Assembly (NCBI RefSeq): GCF_026213295.1
Contig: NC_079416.1
Location: 192,001-256,000 of the forward strand
Length of the DNA: 64,000 nucleotides
Reading direction: 5' to 3'
Source: Gadus chalcogrammus
Lineage: Eukaryota; Chordata; Actinopteri; Gadiformes; Gadidae
How positions within the stretch are numbered: the first letter of the stretch is position 1; each line of letters begins with the position of its first letter. Below the pieces are notes generated by a model. The model was given only the letters and a program-made list of their open reading frames with translations, did no database searches and was not told the DNA's origin. The position numbers and the translations under genes are program-made. Shown here in pieces: positions 35,040-45,177 of this stretch.

Positions 35040-36335
35040 GGGTCTCATTTATAAAACTGTGCGTGGGATCGTTACTAAAAATGTGCGTACGCCCAGAAGC
35101 CAAGTTTTGCGTGCACCAAAGAATATTCAGATTTATAAAACACTGCGTACGCACACCTGTACGCAATCTTTGCTTTATAAATCACATACTGACTATAATT
35201 GTGCGCAGCTGAATCAGCTTCACGTTCCGCCCTCTACACGCCCCTTTTTAACCATAAATGGTCAATGCAAATGACCTCATGAATGCGATCTGCATATAAA
35301 ACAGACTCAGATGCCGGTATTATGTCTTGTTGGAAACAATGGCAGAAGTACTGAGAAAATCAAAAAAGCGAAATTTCACGGAGGTTGAAGTGGAGACACG
35401 GGATTGGAATCGCCAACAACAAAAAGCAGAGTGAGTGGCAACATGTTGCTGCAGCAGTGAACTCTGTCAGTAGCACGGAGCGCACAGTCCCAGAATTAAA
35501 AAAGAAGTGGTCTGACGTAGAGTTACATATTTTTATGTAGCCTACCAATAAATCGTTATGGTCCCTAAATACCCTCTCCCTCCGAATCCTGCATGGTCCG
35601 CCAGAAGTGCCATATGGTGCAGCACTACCACGGCGGTCACCTCTGTATTTATAGGGTTACGGTAATAAGACTGACGAGAACGCCTTGGATAATCAGTTTG
35701 TAATTACCCACGTAAAATGTTCTTGAACATAACCCCTTTTTAATGCCTGATTTGTCATGAAAAGCATCAAGAGTAACGGACAACGATTGTGATGAGTGTG
35801 GCTTGGTTTTTCACACTTGGGATTTCATTGACATTTGATCATGTGTTTACAGTGTCACATAAAAATATTATGTTATTGACACATGTTGGACAGATGCTTT
35901 ATTCCATGCAGTCGCGCCGTCAGTGGACAGTATGGAGTGACGGGATTAAATATAGAGAATTTCTTTTTATTTCTATTCTAAGGAGATATTTCTGGAGTTA
36001 TAACTGAGAAATAACGCAGTGGATTTAAATTATTCTGATTAGGATTTAACGCATGATACGGGTTGAAATTAAATTGATGAAGGGCGATGATAAAACATAA
36101 TCGTTTTTCTCACCCTGCAATTCTTCGGTCTGACTTCAATTCACCACCACACCGTCTGTGTCGCCAATTCTCCTTTTCCTCCAAACCATGCGTACGCATG
36201 GGTCAGAGTTTGCTTAGGGCTGCGCACATTTTCCCGTCAAGTTGTTTTTTTATAAATCACAACCTTGCCGTGAAAAGTCACGTACGCAACTTTCAGCCCC
36301 GTTTTGTGCGTACGCAACGGTTATAAATGAGACCC
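35040..36335 (+). mobile_element. Harbinger element with GGGTCTCATTTATAA termini
   Basis: GGGTCTCATTTATAA at the left end is mirrored by TTATAAATGAGACCC at the right; CTG trinucleotides flank it (35037-35039 and 36336-36338), consistent with the 3-bp duplications of PIF-Harbinger. Subterminal GCGTACGCA motifs recur at both ends. It is inserted in the ERV env gene. It keeps a piece of the Myb-like accessory gene but no transposase. Confidence 0.82.
35339..35530 (+). pseudogene. Harbinger Myb/SANT-like protein remnant
   Basis: ATG 35339 gives 'MAEVLRKSKKRNFTEVEVET', the start of the Myb/SANT-like DNA-binding protein paired with Harbinger transposases. The helix-rich middle is deleted and frame-shifted, then the pattern resumes as 'SEWQHVAAAVNSVSSTERT' and 'VPELKKKWSDVE'. 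In intact elements this protein brings the transposase to the transposon ends. Confidence 0.7.
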
Positions 36336-36599
36336 CTGGAAGAGCCAGGAATCAGGGGCTGGTACTGAAGGAAGCCAGAGAGGAACACAGGACAATCCGG
36401 CCCCAACTCATTCAGGACTAGTTAACAAGAAAGGGAAAATAGTCTTATATGCTCAGATACCACCGCAGAACCAAGTTAATGAATTTGTGTTTACTGTTAT
36501 GTCGGATAACCAACCGTTATGTGCATTAACCTTCCGCCAAAATTATGAACATGCGCATGGGAAAAATCGGTGTGAAGTACATATCCAATTTAATCCAAT

Positions 36600-37088
36600 G
36601 AAATGGTGTTTAACAGTAACGTCAGGAAAACATGGGGCTATAACAGAAAGTATAAATTAATTATGAGAGAATATATACTTCTTAAAGCTGTGGCTTGGCA
36701 GAACAGACAGGCTTTAGATTGGCTTTTAGCAGAAATGGAGGGAGTTTGTGCTCTTATAAGTGAAATGTGTTGTACCTTCATTCCAAATAATACTGCCCCA
36801 GATGGATCATTCACGCTTGCGATGAACAACCTAAAACATTTAAGAAAGGAGTTAAAGGAAAATGCAGGCCATGATCCGGGAATGTTTGGATGGCTGGAAA
36901 CAAGGTTTGGTATGTGGGGAATGATGTTCGCAAAAATTGGTGCAGTGCTACTAATAGTACCAACAGTGATGGGTCTGATATTCTGCTGCTGCATTCCCAT
37001 AGTCAGATCTATGATAGCATCTAGGCTCTCCAGGGAGATGACCCTTAGGGTAACTGGCATGGATGAGTCAAATGATTGGGAGTGGTAG
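36600..37088 (+). pseudogene. env: ERV env transmembrane subunit remnant
   Basis: From about 36664 the frame gives 'LLKAVAWQNRQALDWLLAEM', an immunosuppressive-domain-like heptad region, followed by 'CALISEMCC', a CX6CC motif that in gammaretrovirus-type Env forms the disulfide link to SU. A membrane-proximal segment and the hydrophobic span 'IGAVLLIVPTVMGLIFCCC' (cysteines at its cytoplasmic end) follow, then a short tail ending at 37088. The cleavage site, fusion peptide and most of SU are missing, so no functional envelope is encoded. The TM part itself has no stop, which is notable in so broken a provirus. Confidence 0.8.
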
Positions 37089-37635
37089 CTCTATGGGAAA
37101 GTGCTTCAGAGCGAACCCGAAGAGGAGAGCGGAGTGTGATATATCAAACACCAGATGGAGGCTCAAACGATGTGCTAGTAACCTCTCGATGTGAGCCGGC
37201 CTCGTGATCTACAAGGCTTGATTTCAGCCAACAGGAGCAACATCTATGACAATGTCCAAAACCCCCCACTCGTATCCTGAGCACCAATACATGAAGATCA
37301 CCTGAGCCATTCAAATCCGTGCAAGCATTCTTTTGGACAATCTTAATTTTTAATTTCTATTATTTACTTATTTTTTGAAATGTCCTTTTTTTTTGTTTCA
37401 TATTTTTATGTCATATTCTGAAATGCTAATTTTCAATGCATGCTGAAAATACTATGTTATGTGTGAATTCTAGTTAGACATTTGATAGATCTTTTTTGCC
37501 GTAAACAACAGGTTGAGATTCCTGAGAATTATGCAGGTTGAGATCCCTGAACATACTTAAAGGTTTTTAACGATGATCAAATGTAGTGCAAAATCTGACC
37601 TAAACGACTTATGTTTTTGTTGTGATCTTGTCAGC
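37089..37635. other. ERV 3' untranslated region
   Basis: Between the env stop and the polypurine tract. No gene; T-rich stretches near 37330-37400. Confidence 0.5.
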
Positions 37636-37650
37636 CACAAAAGGGGGTTT
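37636..37650 (+). promoter_or_regulatory. Polypurine tract of the ERV
   Basis: CACAAAAGGGGG followed by T residues lies immediately upstream of the 3' LTR TGTGG, the expected place for plus-strand priming. Confidence 0.65.
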
Positions 37651-37651
37651 T

Positions 37652-38558
37652 TGTGGTAGAAATTAATGATTATATTCTATGGTAAACTATGATTATTATT
37701 AGGCCTGTATATCTAATGGTAGAAAACATGTAAAACGCCTCTGGATTTTGATCCAGGGCTGGTCACGAGGCCTGGGAGTCTTGGGTCGGAGCAGGAGTTG
37801 GGGCCCAACCCCCCAGGAGCAGGAAGCTACTGACACAATGCATGCTGACTCCACTTCCTGGGTCCTAGACTATCTCAGTGACCATCTGTTTAGAAGAATT
37901 TGTGTTTGATTATGTGTGGACACCTAAAACAAGGAACTGCTGAGTACTGTGCTATTGTGTGTTTAAGGAGAGGCTGGAATCTGTTGACCAGGAGTGACTC
38001 TGCAGACCCACCCGGCTGTTATCGTTGTTGTTGTACTTCACGATAAAGTCTTTTGTCAATACTCGCTCCGGACCCCTCGATTTATTTTACTCTCTCTCTT
38101 GAATTAGTCTAAGTGTTTTATATCTCGGTTATAATCTACAACAAGAGCGGTACTGATCTCGTCGTGTGTCTTTCCATTGTCAAATAGTTCACGAACAAAA
38201 TCCCCATATGGTTCAAGTGCGGCCTAGAAGAATTTGTGTTTGATTATGTGTGGACACCTAAAACAAGGAACTGCTGAGTACTGTGCTATTGTGTGTTTAA
38301 GGAGAGGCTGGAATCTGTTGACCAGGAGTGACTCTGCAGACCCACCCGGCTGTTATCGTTGTTGTTGTACTTCACGATAAAGTCTTTTGTCAATACTTGC
38401 TCCGGACCCCTCGATTTCTTTTACTCTCTCTCTTGAATTAGTCTAAGTGTTTTATATCTCGGTTATAATCTACAACAAGAGCGGTACTGATCTCGTCGTG
38501 TGTCTTTCCATTGTCAAATAGTTCACGAATAAAATCCCCATATGGTTCAAGTGCGGCC
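37652..38558 (+). repeat. 3' LTR with a 334-bp internal tandem duplication
   Basis: Begins TGTGGTAGAAAT right after the purine tract AAAAGGGGG. The segment 37891-38224 is repeated head-to-tail at 38225-38558 with only a few substitutions (for example TCGATTTATTT versus TCGATTTCTTT). The duplicated part includes a CACGATAAAGTC poly-A-like signal. The LTR 3' boundary is uncertain because the 5' copy is truncated. Confidence 0.85.
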
Positions 38559-39074
38559 ATAACTAAGGCTAAATATAATTGGACAGTCTATTGCTGGTTT
38601 AGGTGGTAGGCTCTTTTTTCTTCGCTCGCTGCGTTCTGCCTTCTGGTGTAGCCTACAAATGTATCTATTTTTGTTTTAATGTTTCGGGTTTAAAAAACCA
38701 ACAAACAAAACACAAACACAAATGAAATGCCGTTTATTTGTTTATTCCTTTTGCCCTTTTTCCGTTTCAAAACCAAATCAGAAAAACCAAAGAACGACTG
38801 TTATTTGGTTTTTCTGATTTTGTTTTAAATCGGAATATTCAAAGAACGAACCATACACGGATTCTCGTTAAATCAATGAGCTTGGTGTTTTGCTTTCAAA
38901 AATAGGTTATAGAAGAAGTCTAAACTGCAGAAAATAAAAACATCCAAGCTGCCTTTTAAGGATACCTTGGAATATCTGTCTATTTTCTATCCCTCGGACC
39001 CTAGTTTACGACAAAAACAACACAATTGACGGCAGCTCCTTTGCCAGGTGGTTTTTAGAGCCATGTAAGAATTA
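38559..39074. other. Spacer right of the ERV
   Basis: Contains the inner inverted-repeat segment (38690-38870). The rest shows no gene. Confidence 0.45.
38690..38870. repeat. Inner inverted-repeat segment, right
   Basis: Inverted counterpart of 23620-23800. Confidence 0.75.
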
Positions 39075-40786
39075 GAGGGGGCGGTCGATAGCAACCACCA
39101 TAGGAATCATGACGGTCAAGTGACTGGATGCAGCCCCGTTGAAAAAAATAGAATACCACCCTACACCCTCAGGAGATTAATGATATTTAATTTATTACGA
39201 ACATGAAGTCTTTATTTGCATGGGTTTACATTTCGTTTTGTGTAGCATGGAAAAAATGGAGAAACACTCCCATTCAGAATGCATTGGTTTACATTTCATT
39301 CTTTGGAGCACGGATATTTTTATTAATTTATTTATTTTTAAATTTTTGAGGAGGTGCTTAAAAGATGCAAATAATCCAAAATCCAATGGCAAAACCCTTT
39401 GGCTTTTTGTCGAGGGAATCCAGGGCGACGCTCACTTCCGGGTTGGCCAACATACGTCATCCCTCCACCACTCTACTGTAAAAACACATGTTCAATTTGA
39501 ATGAGAGTAATAATAATAATAATAATTCTGCCATAGTATTTATTTAAGGGGGGGGGGGGGGGAATCAAGTCTTTTGGCCATTCGTAGTGTTGATCAGCAG
39601 CGAAATAATTTGTCCGCAAAGACGGTGACGTCGCTTAGCAACGGAAGACGCTGGGGTAGACAAGTCACCGGACTACTAGCCATGCAAGTGAACGGAGCGT
39701 TCCACGGCATTGAGAAGACCCGTGTAATAAAGGCCTATAATATTTGTTTATGGCATAGATTTCTCCTCAGATTAGGCCAATAAACCAATGGTAAAATAAA
39801 AATAAAAACGCTCGATCAAAGGCCCGGCCCGAGTATAGTGGTGGGAAATATCGGCCCGACCCGGCCCGCGTCGGGCTCAGGCTCGGGCAGAGAATCTAAA
39901 CACTGACTGGAACTACTTAGCAGGTATCTGTAGGGCTATATCAGGAGTTAATTCACGCACTGCAGCCAATCAGAATACGAGTATTCCCCCAGACTGTGGT
40001 CTAAACAATATTATTCAATAGTTATAATCAACCCCTACACATCGATATTAATGATAACCCTGTGGAAATTGCCATAAGTGAGAGATACAATTTCGCACGT
40101 TGAGGACACAGTTGTGTGACTCGTTTATTTAGTAAGAGAGAAACAGGAAAACAAAACGTGCTGCAAGTAAACAAATCCCGCATGGGCTCTGACGTCATGA
40201 GACGCTCGTAATCCTTAAAGGGACAGCGATCCCTGAACCACCAAGACAGTAAACGACATGCCTAACACAATTGAAAGAACAACACATAACAAAATACTGT
40301 AGGTGAATTATGTTACACTCACTACAACCCATTAAATACGGTATGATTTCTAGATGTCGTGGCAACGTCCGCTCGCGACACTGGACTTACAACTCTAAAA
40401 AGAACAGATGAAGCAGCTACCCTTTTTTCCTTCGCGGTTTGCCTACAGAGCAGCACACCAGCATTTAATATATCCGTGTATTGTCACAATTTCTCAGTAG
40501 ATGAAGGTGAAAGTAGAAACGGGTGGCCAAAAGCTGTCATTTGTTAGTTATCACAGACAATTTTCAACAATGAATGATCTGTACGGAGCTCCATAAGGGA
40601 CATTAGGCAGAACGCTCCGGGCAGAACCTTAGTTTGGAAGTCGTGCTTAGTGACACGACAAATAGCTTACTTCCAATTGAAATACAAAATTTAGAAAATA
40701 GGCCTACGTGTCCCTGATCACGTTTCAATAGATTAAATAACGTGACAGTGTCACGTATTTTCGTGAGACCAGGTTCGAGCGTGTGA
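39075..40786. repeat. Right arm of the large interrupted inverted repeat
   Basis: Inverted counterpart of 18528-21300 without the RTE insertion. The sequence at 40345-40365 is the uninterrupted site ('TATGATTTCTAGATGTC'). Outer homology stops near 40786, about 120 bases left of the Polinton terminus. Short open frames in both arms (for example 39574-39783 and its mirror 20679-20882) match no family I know. Confidence 0.82.
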
Positions 40787-40835
40787 GTAGTATTAGTATA
40801 TTAGACACTCTCTGTACCGATTCCTATTTGAACTC

Positions 40836-40908
40836 ACTTCCGGTTGGGGAGGGGGTGGGGGTGGAGGGGGGGATCCCTATTCGCAGGGGCACTTCCGGTT
40901 GGGGAGGG
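40836..40908. repeat. Two copies of CACTTCCGGTTGGGGAGGG at the virus edge
   Basis: The 19-base string occurs near 40836 and again near 40890, with a G-rich tract between, directly outside the left inverted terminus of the Polinton/adintovirus. It may be flanking sequence altered at the integration junction or the outermost part of the terminus. Confidence 0.6.
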
Positions 40909-40973
40909 ATGGTGGAGGTTTTTTTTATGACGGGTCATAAACCATAAACCCTTTGTGTAGGTATGACATGTGT
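40909..40973 (+). repeat. Left inverted terminus of the virus
   Basis: Contains 'TATGACGGGTCATAAACCAT' and 'AAACCCTTTGTGTAGGTATG', found reverse-complemented at 63327-63392. Inside it the homology continues weakly ('GAGTGCATGTGAGTGCATGT') into a GT microsatellite. Confidence 0.88.
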
Positions 40974-41069
40974 AATGCCCGTGTTGAACCTGCAGGGGTC
41001 GCTGGGGTGCGTGATCTGTATAATCAAAGGTGTGTATGTGGGTGTGATTATTGCATTTGAGTGCATGTG

Positions 41070-41073
41070 AGTG

Positions 41074-41129
<56 letters not shown>

Positions 41130-41165
41130 TGCGTGCGTGCGTGCGTGTGTGTGTGTGTGTGTGTA
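41070..41165 (+). repeat. (GT)n microsatellite near the left terminus
   Basis: Long GT run with GC-containing interruptions. A related CA run adjoins the right terminus. Confidence 0.9.
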
Positions 41166-41174
41166 TGTGTGGAT

Positions 41175-41560
41175 GTCAACAGATGTTTCATGGGTTGTGA
41201 TTCTATTATCATTATGTGGACAGCTGTATCATTATATGTTGCAATTCTTATAACAAATGTACTTGTCAGTAGTGCAGGTTATAAGTGTCATTCAAGGCCC
41301 CTGAAAACTGAGGGGGTATAAATCGGAGCCTTAATGTCTAGATAGATGCAACGCCTCGATTGTCACACATATGTTTGACGTCCATCCGGCCGCCTATGCG
41401 GATTGTGGGCTGAGACTTTGATAGAGGAAGTGGGTATGCATGCGATGTCATAGAGACTGGGAGTTAGGACGCTGCAGATAGGAAGATCGTTCTGTTTGAA
41501 GTACACACAGCATCCTATGCAGATTGGTGGGGTGAGACCTTAATGGGGGGAGTGGGTATG

Positions 41561-41615
<55 letters not shown>

Positions 41616-41960
41616 TGTGAGTGTTTGTGTGTGTGTGTCAACAGATGTTTCATGGGTTATGATTCTATTAACATTATGTGGACAGCAGCATCATTATATG
41701 TTGCAATTCTTATGACAAATGTACTTGTAAGTATTGTAGGTTATAAGTGTTATTCAATGCCCCTGAAAACTGAGGGGTGTATAATTCGGAGCCTTAATGT
41801 CTGGGGAGATGCATAGACTATGATTTTCACACATATGTTTGACGTCCACCCAGTCTCCTATGATGATTGTGGGGTGAGTCGTTGGCTATGGAAGACACGT
41901 GCTGTTTGAAGTATACACAGCAAACATATGCAGATTGGGAGGGTGTGTGTGTGTGTGTGT
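41175..41960 (+). repeat. Tandem duplication of a ~462-bp unit with GT runs
   Basis: 'GTCAACAGATGTTTCATGGG' at 41175 recurs at 41637. The copies share 'TTATATGTTGCAATTCTTAT' and 'CCCCTGAAAACTGAGGGG' and each is preceded by a GT run (41070-41165 and 41562-41636). Non-coding subterminal region of the virus; the second copy is shortened. Confidence 0.85.
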
Positions 41961-42548
41961 GTGATGTAATATTGTGGTTTTTTTTTATCTACCCTACTAT
42001 TTTACGAAACCGGTAGATACATTTATATAGTGATGGGGATACTGACAACAAGGCCGTAATCATCCGTATAGGGATATGCTATAGATATATATAAATATTT
42101 ATATTAGGGTTAAAAGTCGGGGGTTCCACCGATGGTAGAACTATCGGAGTGAAGATACGGACTGTGGTTCACATTGACAACATATTAGGCGATATCATGA
42201 TACTATTAACAGATATTCTAGTAATTTCATTTATTTATTAGCAGATAGGTGGATTAACTTTACTTAACAGCGCAGTAGATCTGTAGTCTGTCTAAGGTGG
42301 GGCGAGTGGGTGTAGGCCATCGGTACCTACGTATGTGTGGGTCCAGTACCTATTGGTCAGGATGCCATGACGCAGGGGCTTAGGTGTGAAGGGTATGCAG
42401 ATGGGGGCCTATCATGCATATATATCTAGATCAATGTATGGATGAGTACAGCCTCTGACCCGAACGTTAGACACGCTATTCTAAGATAGTAAACGCGTCG
42501 TAGCGGCTGGAAGAAAAAAAAAGAAACAGCGATCCGTCCTGCGCTACT
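41961..42548. other. Upstream region of the spliced viral gene
   Basis: No open frame of note. It lies between the subterminal repeats and the first exon and would be expected to hold the promoter. TATA-like 'GCATATATATCTAG' occurs near 42416 but no promoter is proven. Confidence 0.4.
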
Positions 42549-45039
42549 ATGCCGACTGTCTGTAAGTATTCATATGAGTGTATTATATTATGATTATATT
42601 ATGACTATGGCTATGTGTATCCGCTGTACATATCTGACTGAAGCATAGTATCTCCGCAGTGATTAATGGTGCCAGCGGTGAGACTGTGAAACAGCAGCTG
42701 GGTCCACGTGCAAGTATGTTTTTTTATTTTTTTATAGTAGCGTATAATATATAGTTCCATATCACTCTCTCTAGCATTATTATTATCAGTGGCGATTTTG
42801 GTTTGGAAACTCTGGTGGGGCCCATGCAGGAAAATATTATAACGCAATCCAGAAATACCACATAGGCCTATTACTACCATCACCACAAAAACAGTAGCAA
42901 GTGACAGAGGGGACCAAAATTGCAGCTGAATAATGCCATCACTCAAACGCGAATCTGACGACGTATATTAGGCTATTATAGCAATAGCACCACTAAATGG
43001 CAGCGTTCAAGATCTCACAATATCAAAACTCAAGAAAACAACAACTTGGCAACAATAAAAACACAACGGCGCACACCCTTTACACAGCAATCAATATACA
43101 AAGCCACCACTCACAATATAGCCTACCAAAAAAAGAAGAAGTATGGTTTAAGTTGTATTAAGTTTGCAGGCCACCATACTGTACAATTAACAATGAATCT
43201 AGCCTGATAGAGTGGTTGCCTATTCAGACCTGGATAATCCTGGGTGAAAATGTAAGTAAGTTTGGGCCAAGATGGTAATTACCTGTGCTTTAAGGACAGT
43301 GCTGTCTGGTCTCCTTTGTGTGGCTGAGGTGAAACACAAGCATTTTTTTCCGCTTGAACCACTCCTGGTTGAACGATCTATTCTTCTCCTTTCCTTGAAT
43401 AATGATTAAATTCTAGACCTGAATAATGATTAAATCCGTCGGGCGATGTGGTCCCAAACGTTTTATCTCCAACTTCTGTTCAAGTGCTAAATCTCACATG
43501 AGACAGATACTCGACACGATTCATCATTTAATGAATGAAACGTCCATTTGTTGTTATTTACTGTAACAGTAACTGTAACAGTAACTACGTTAGCTAGCTA
43601 GCAAGATCTGATCGGCTCCCGCCGTAAACCCCGCCCTTTTTACAAATCAGCCAATGAGAAGAGCTTTGGGGCACTAAACTTCTGGCCCCACCGCCGAAAC
43701 AGAAGCGGGCGCTGCGCACGCGCTTGCTCGTGCAACAGCACCAGTTTTCTACACTGCAGCAGACAGGGCCATCTCGGCTGAGCCCCACCGAGTGGAACAG
43801 ACGAGACGGAGCAACAAACTATTTCACACACAACTACTACACCTCAACAATTGTGTTCATCAAATTAAAACTGCGGACATGTAATTAATTATTAACTATT
43901 AATGTATTATTAACTTATGCTTAATGACATTTTTGAAAAAAAAAAAGAAAAGTATAATCGTGCCCTGCACGGCAGCATTCTCTGGTGGGGCCGTGCCCCA
44001 CTGGCCCCTAATGCAAAGACGCCACTGATTATTATTAGTTGTTATGGTATATTCATGTAGAACAACGATTAAATTTGTGTTTTCCTGATGTGTAACAGGT
44101 TCGCATGATATCGGCTCAACAATCAAAGAACGATCCTCGGCGATCGGACCAATGTGGGTGCAAGCGGTAGTTTTGGTAAGTTGTTAATACGCCCGCTATT
44201 AGTGTAGGCCTACCTATAGGTGTATTACCAAAATAAATTATCTATTTATTCTGCATTTAAAACAACCAAACCTAACCCATAAATACTTTTGTATTTTGTT
44301 TTTGAACCGCTGGAGCAAGTCGTCTATCGAAGAAAAATTTCAAAAGACCGGGGTTAGGGTTGGCTCTACCCTGCTCCCCGCTGGCCATAGATCAGCCGCA
44401 AATTCCTTATAAAAAGGCTTGCAAGGACGCCGCACATAGTGTTTTAACTCCAGAGAATTTTAACCAGGTTATCAAGGCAGTCATAAACCCTCAAATCGCG
44501 CAGCAAGGGGCTGTATGGTCTGAGTCCAAACAACAAGTGATCGGGGCGGTGGATGTGCATGTGTCTGCGTCGCCTACAGAGACCGTCACAGTGCAACCGG
44601 ATGGGACCATACAACACGGTAGGAAATTAATGAAAAAAAAAGTATGTATATATTCTATAGAGTGTAATGACCATGATGGGGCTTGATACTGATTTCTTTT
44701 TTTTTTCTATTACAAACAGTCCCTGGAGACCCCCAGTGTGCGCCACTACCAGTGCTGACCGCCGATGATTTGGCGGGTCTTGACGACCTCTCGTCGTGGA
44801 CTTCATCGCTGTTGTACCATATCGACTTCACTCCAGCTCAGTGGATCGACTCTCCTGCTACGTCCGTAGGGGCTACCACCAGTGCAGAGCCTGTACAACA
44901 CCACCAGCCTGCAGACCCTGCATCTGGATCCCTACACGCCATTCAAGACCCTACCCCCGACCCCCCGTGCATTGTGAGTCCCAACTTTCATGAGGTAGCG
45001 GCGACGCTGCTACCAGTCGGCACAGCGAGATGTCTGTGA
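42549..45039 (+). CDS. Five-exon viral gene of unknown function (249 aa)
   Basis: Five exons join in one frame: 42549-42561, 42660-42713, 44099-44175, 44333-44618 and 44720-45039. Every intron has GT/AG ends with good consensus (GTAAGT, GTATGT, GTAAGT, GTAGGA donors; CCGCAG, TAACAG, CGAAG and AAACAG acceptors) and the phases agree at all four junctions. The total is 750 coding bases, with a poly-A signal AATAAAA about 100 bases after the stop. I recognise no domain. The C-terminal part is rich in Asp, Ser and Pro ('LTADDLAGLDDLSSW'), reminiscent of an acidic activation region, but that is inference. Unlike most other viral genes here it has no lesion. A hAT element occupies intron 2. The exon 4 acceptor is the least certain. 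Confidence 0.65.
42787..44027. mobile_element. Non-autonomous hAT in intron 2 of the viral gene
   Basis: Starts CAGTGGCGATTTTGG and ends AAGACGCCACTG, with perfect 8-bp duplications ATTATTAT (42779-42786 and 44028-44035). 1,241 bp. Subterminal 'CTCTGGTGGGGCC' motifs occur at both ends. No transposase was recognised; short frames inside are not convincing. Because it lies wholly within an intron, it leaves the spliced frame unchanged. Confidence 0.88.
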
Positions 45040-45137
45040 TGAATGACACACTGGCAAAGCTTACGATGAATGCTATTATTTGATTTGTGTTTTTATTTTT
45101 TATTTCGTGGAGAGGGTATCTTTTGTTTTAAACTGCA

Positions 45138-45147
45138 TGTAATAAAA
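45138..45147 (+). terminator. Poly-A signal of the spliced viral gene
   Basis: 'GTAATAAAACTTTTTTTC' about 100 bases after the stop codon at 45039. Confidence 0.65.
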
Positions 45148-45177
45148 CTTTTTTTCTTTTAATACCTGACTAATTAA

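Larger units (their letters stand above)
24226..38558 (+). mobile_element. Degenerate endogenous retrovirus (gamma/epsilon-type), heavily interrupted
   Basis: Plus-strand provirus with a 5' LTR fragment (24226-24533), gag (28493-30290), protease remnant (about 30300-30470), integrase remnants (32465-33260), env pieces (34924-37088), a polypurine tract before 37652 and a 3' LTR. Reverse transcriptase is not found; the space is filled by unrelated repeats. Harbinger, hAT and SINE sequences are nested inside. The integrase tail ('NEPRREGPYKV', 'TWYHLNKG') and the Env CX6CC motif point to gamma/epsilon-type retroviruses. Stops and frameshifts in gag and the loss of RT show it is inactive. An inserted fossil, not an infectious genome. 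Confidence 0.82.

Noticed and set aside
41061..41816. Cys/Val-rich open frames
   Set aside because: They translate the GT microsatellites.
43594..43831. Cys-rich open frames inside the hAT element
   Set aside because: Short, overlapping in several frames, and without similarity to hAT transposase.
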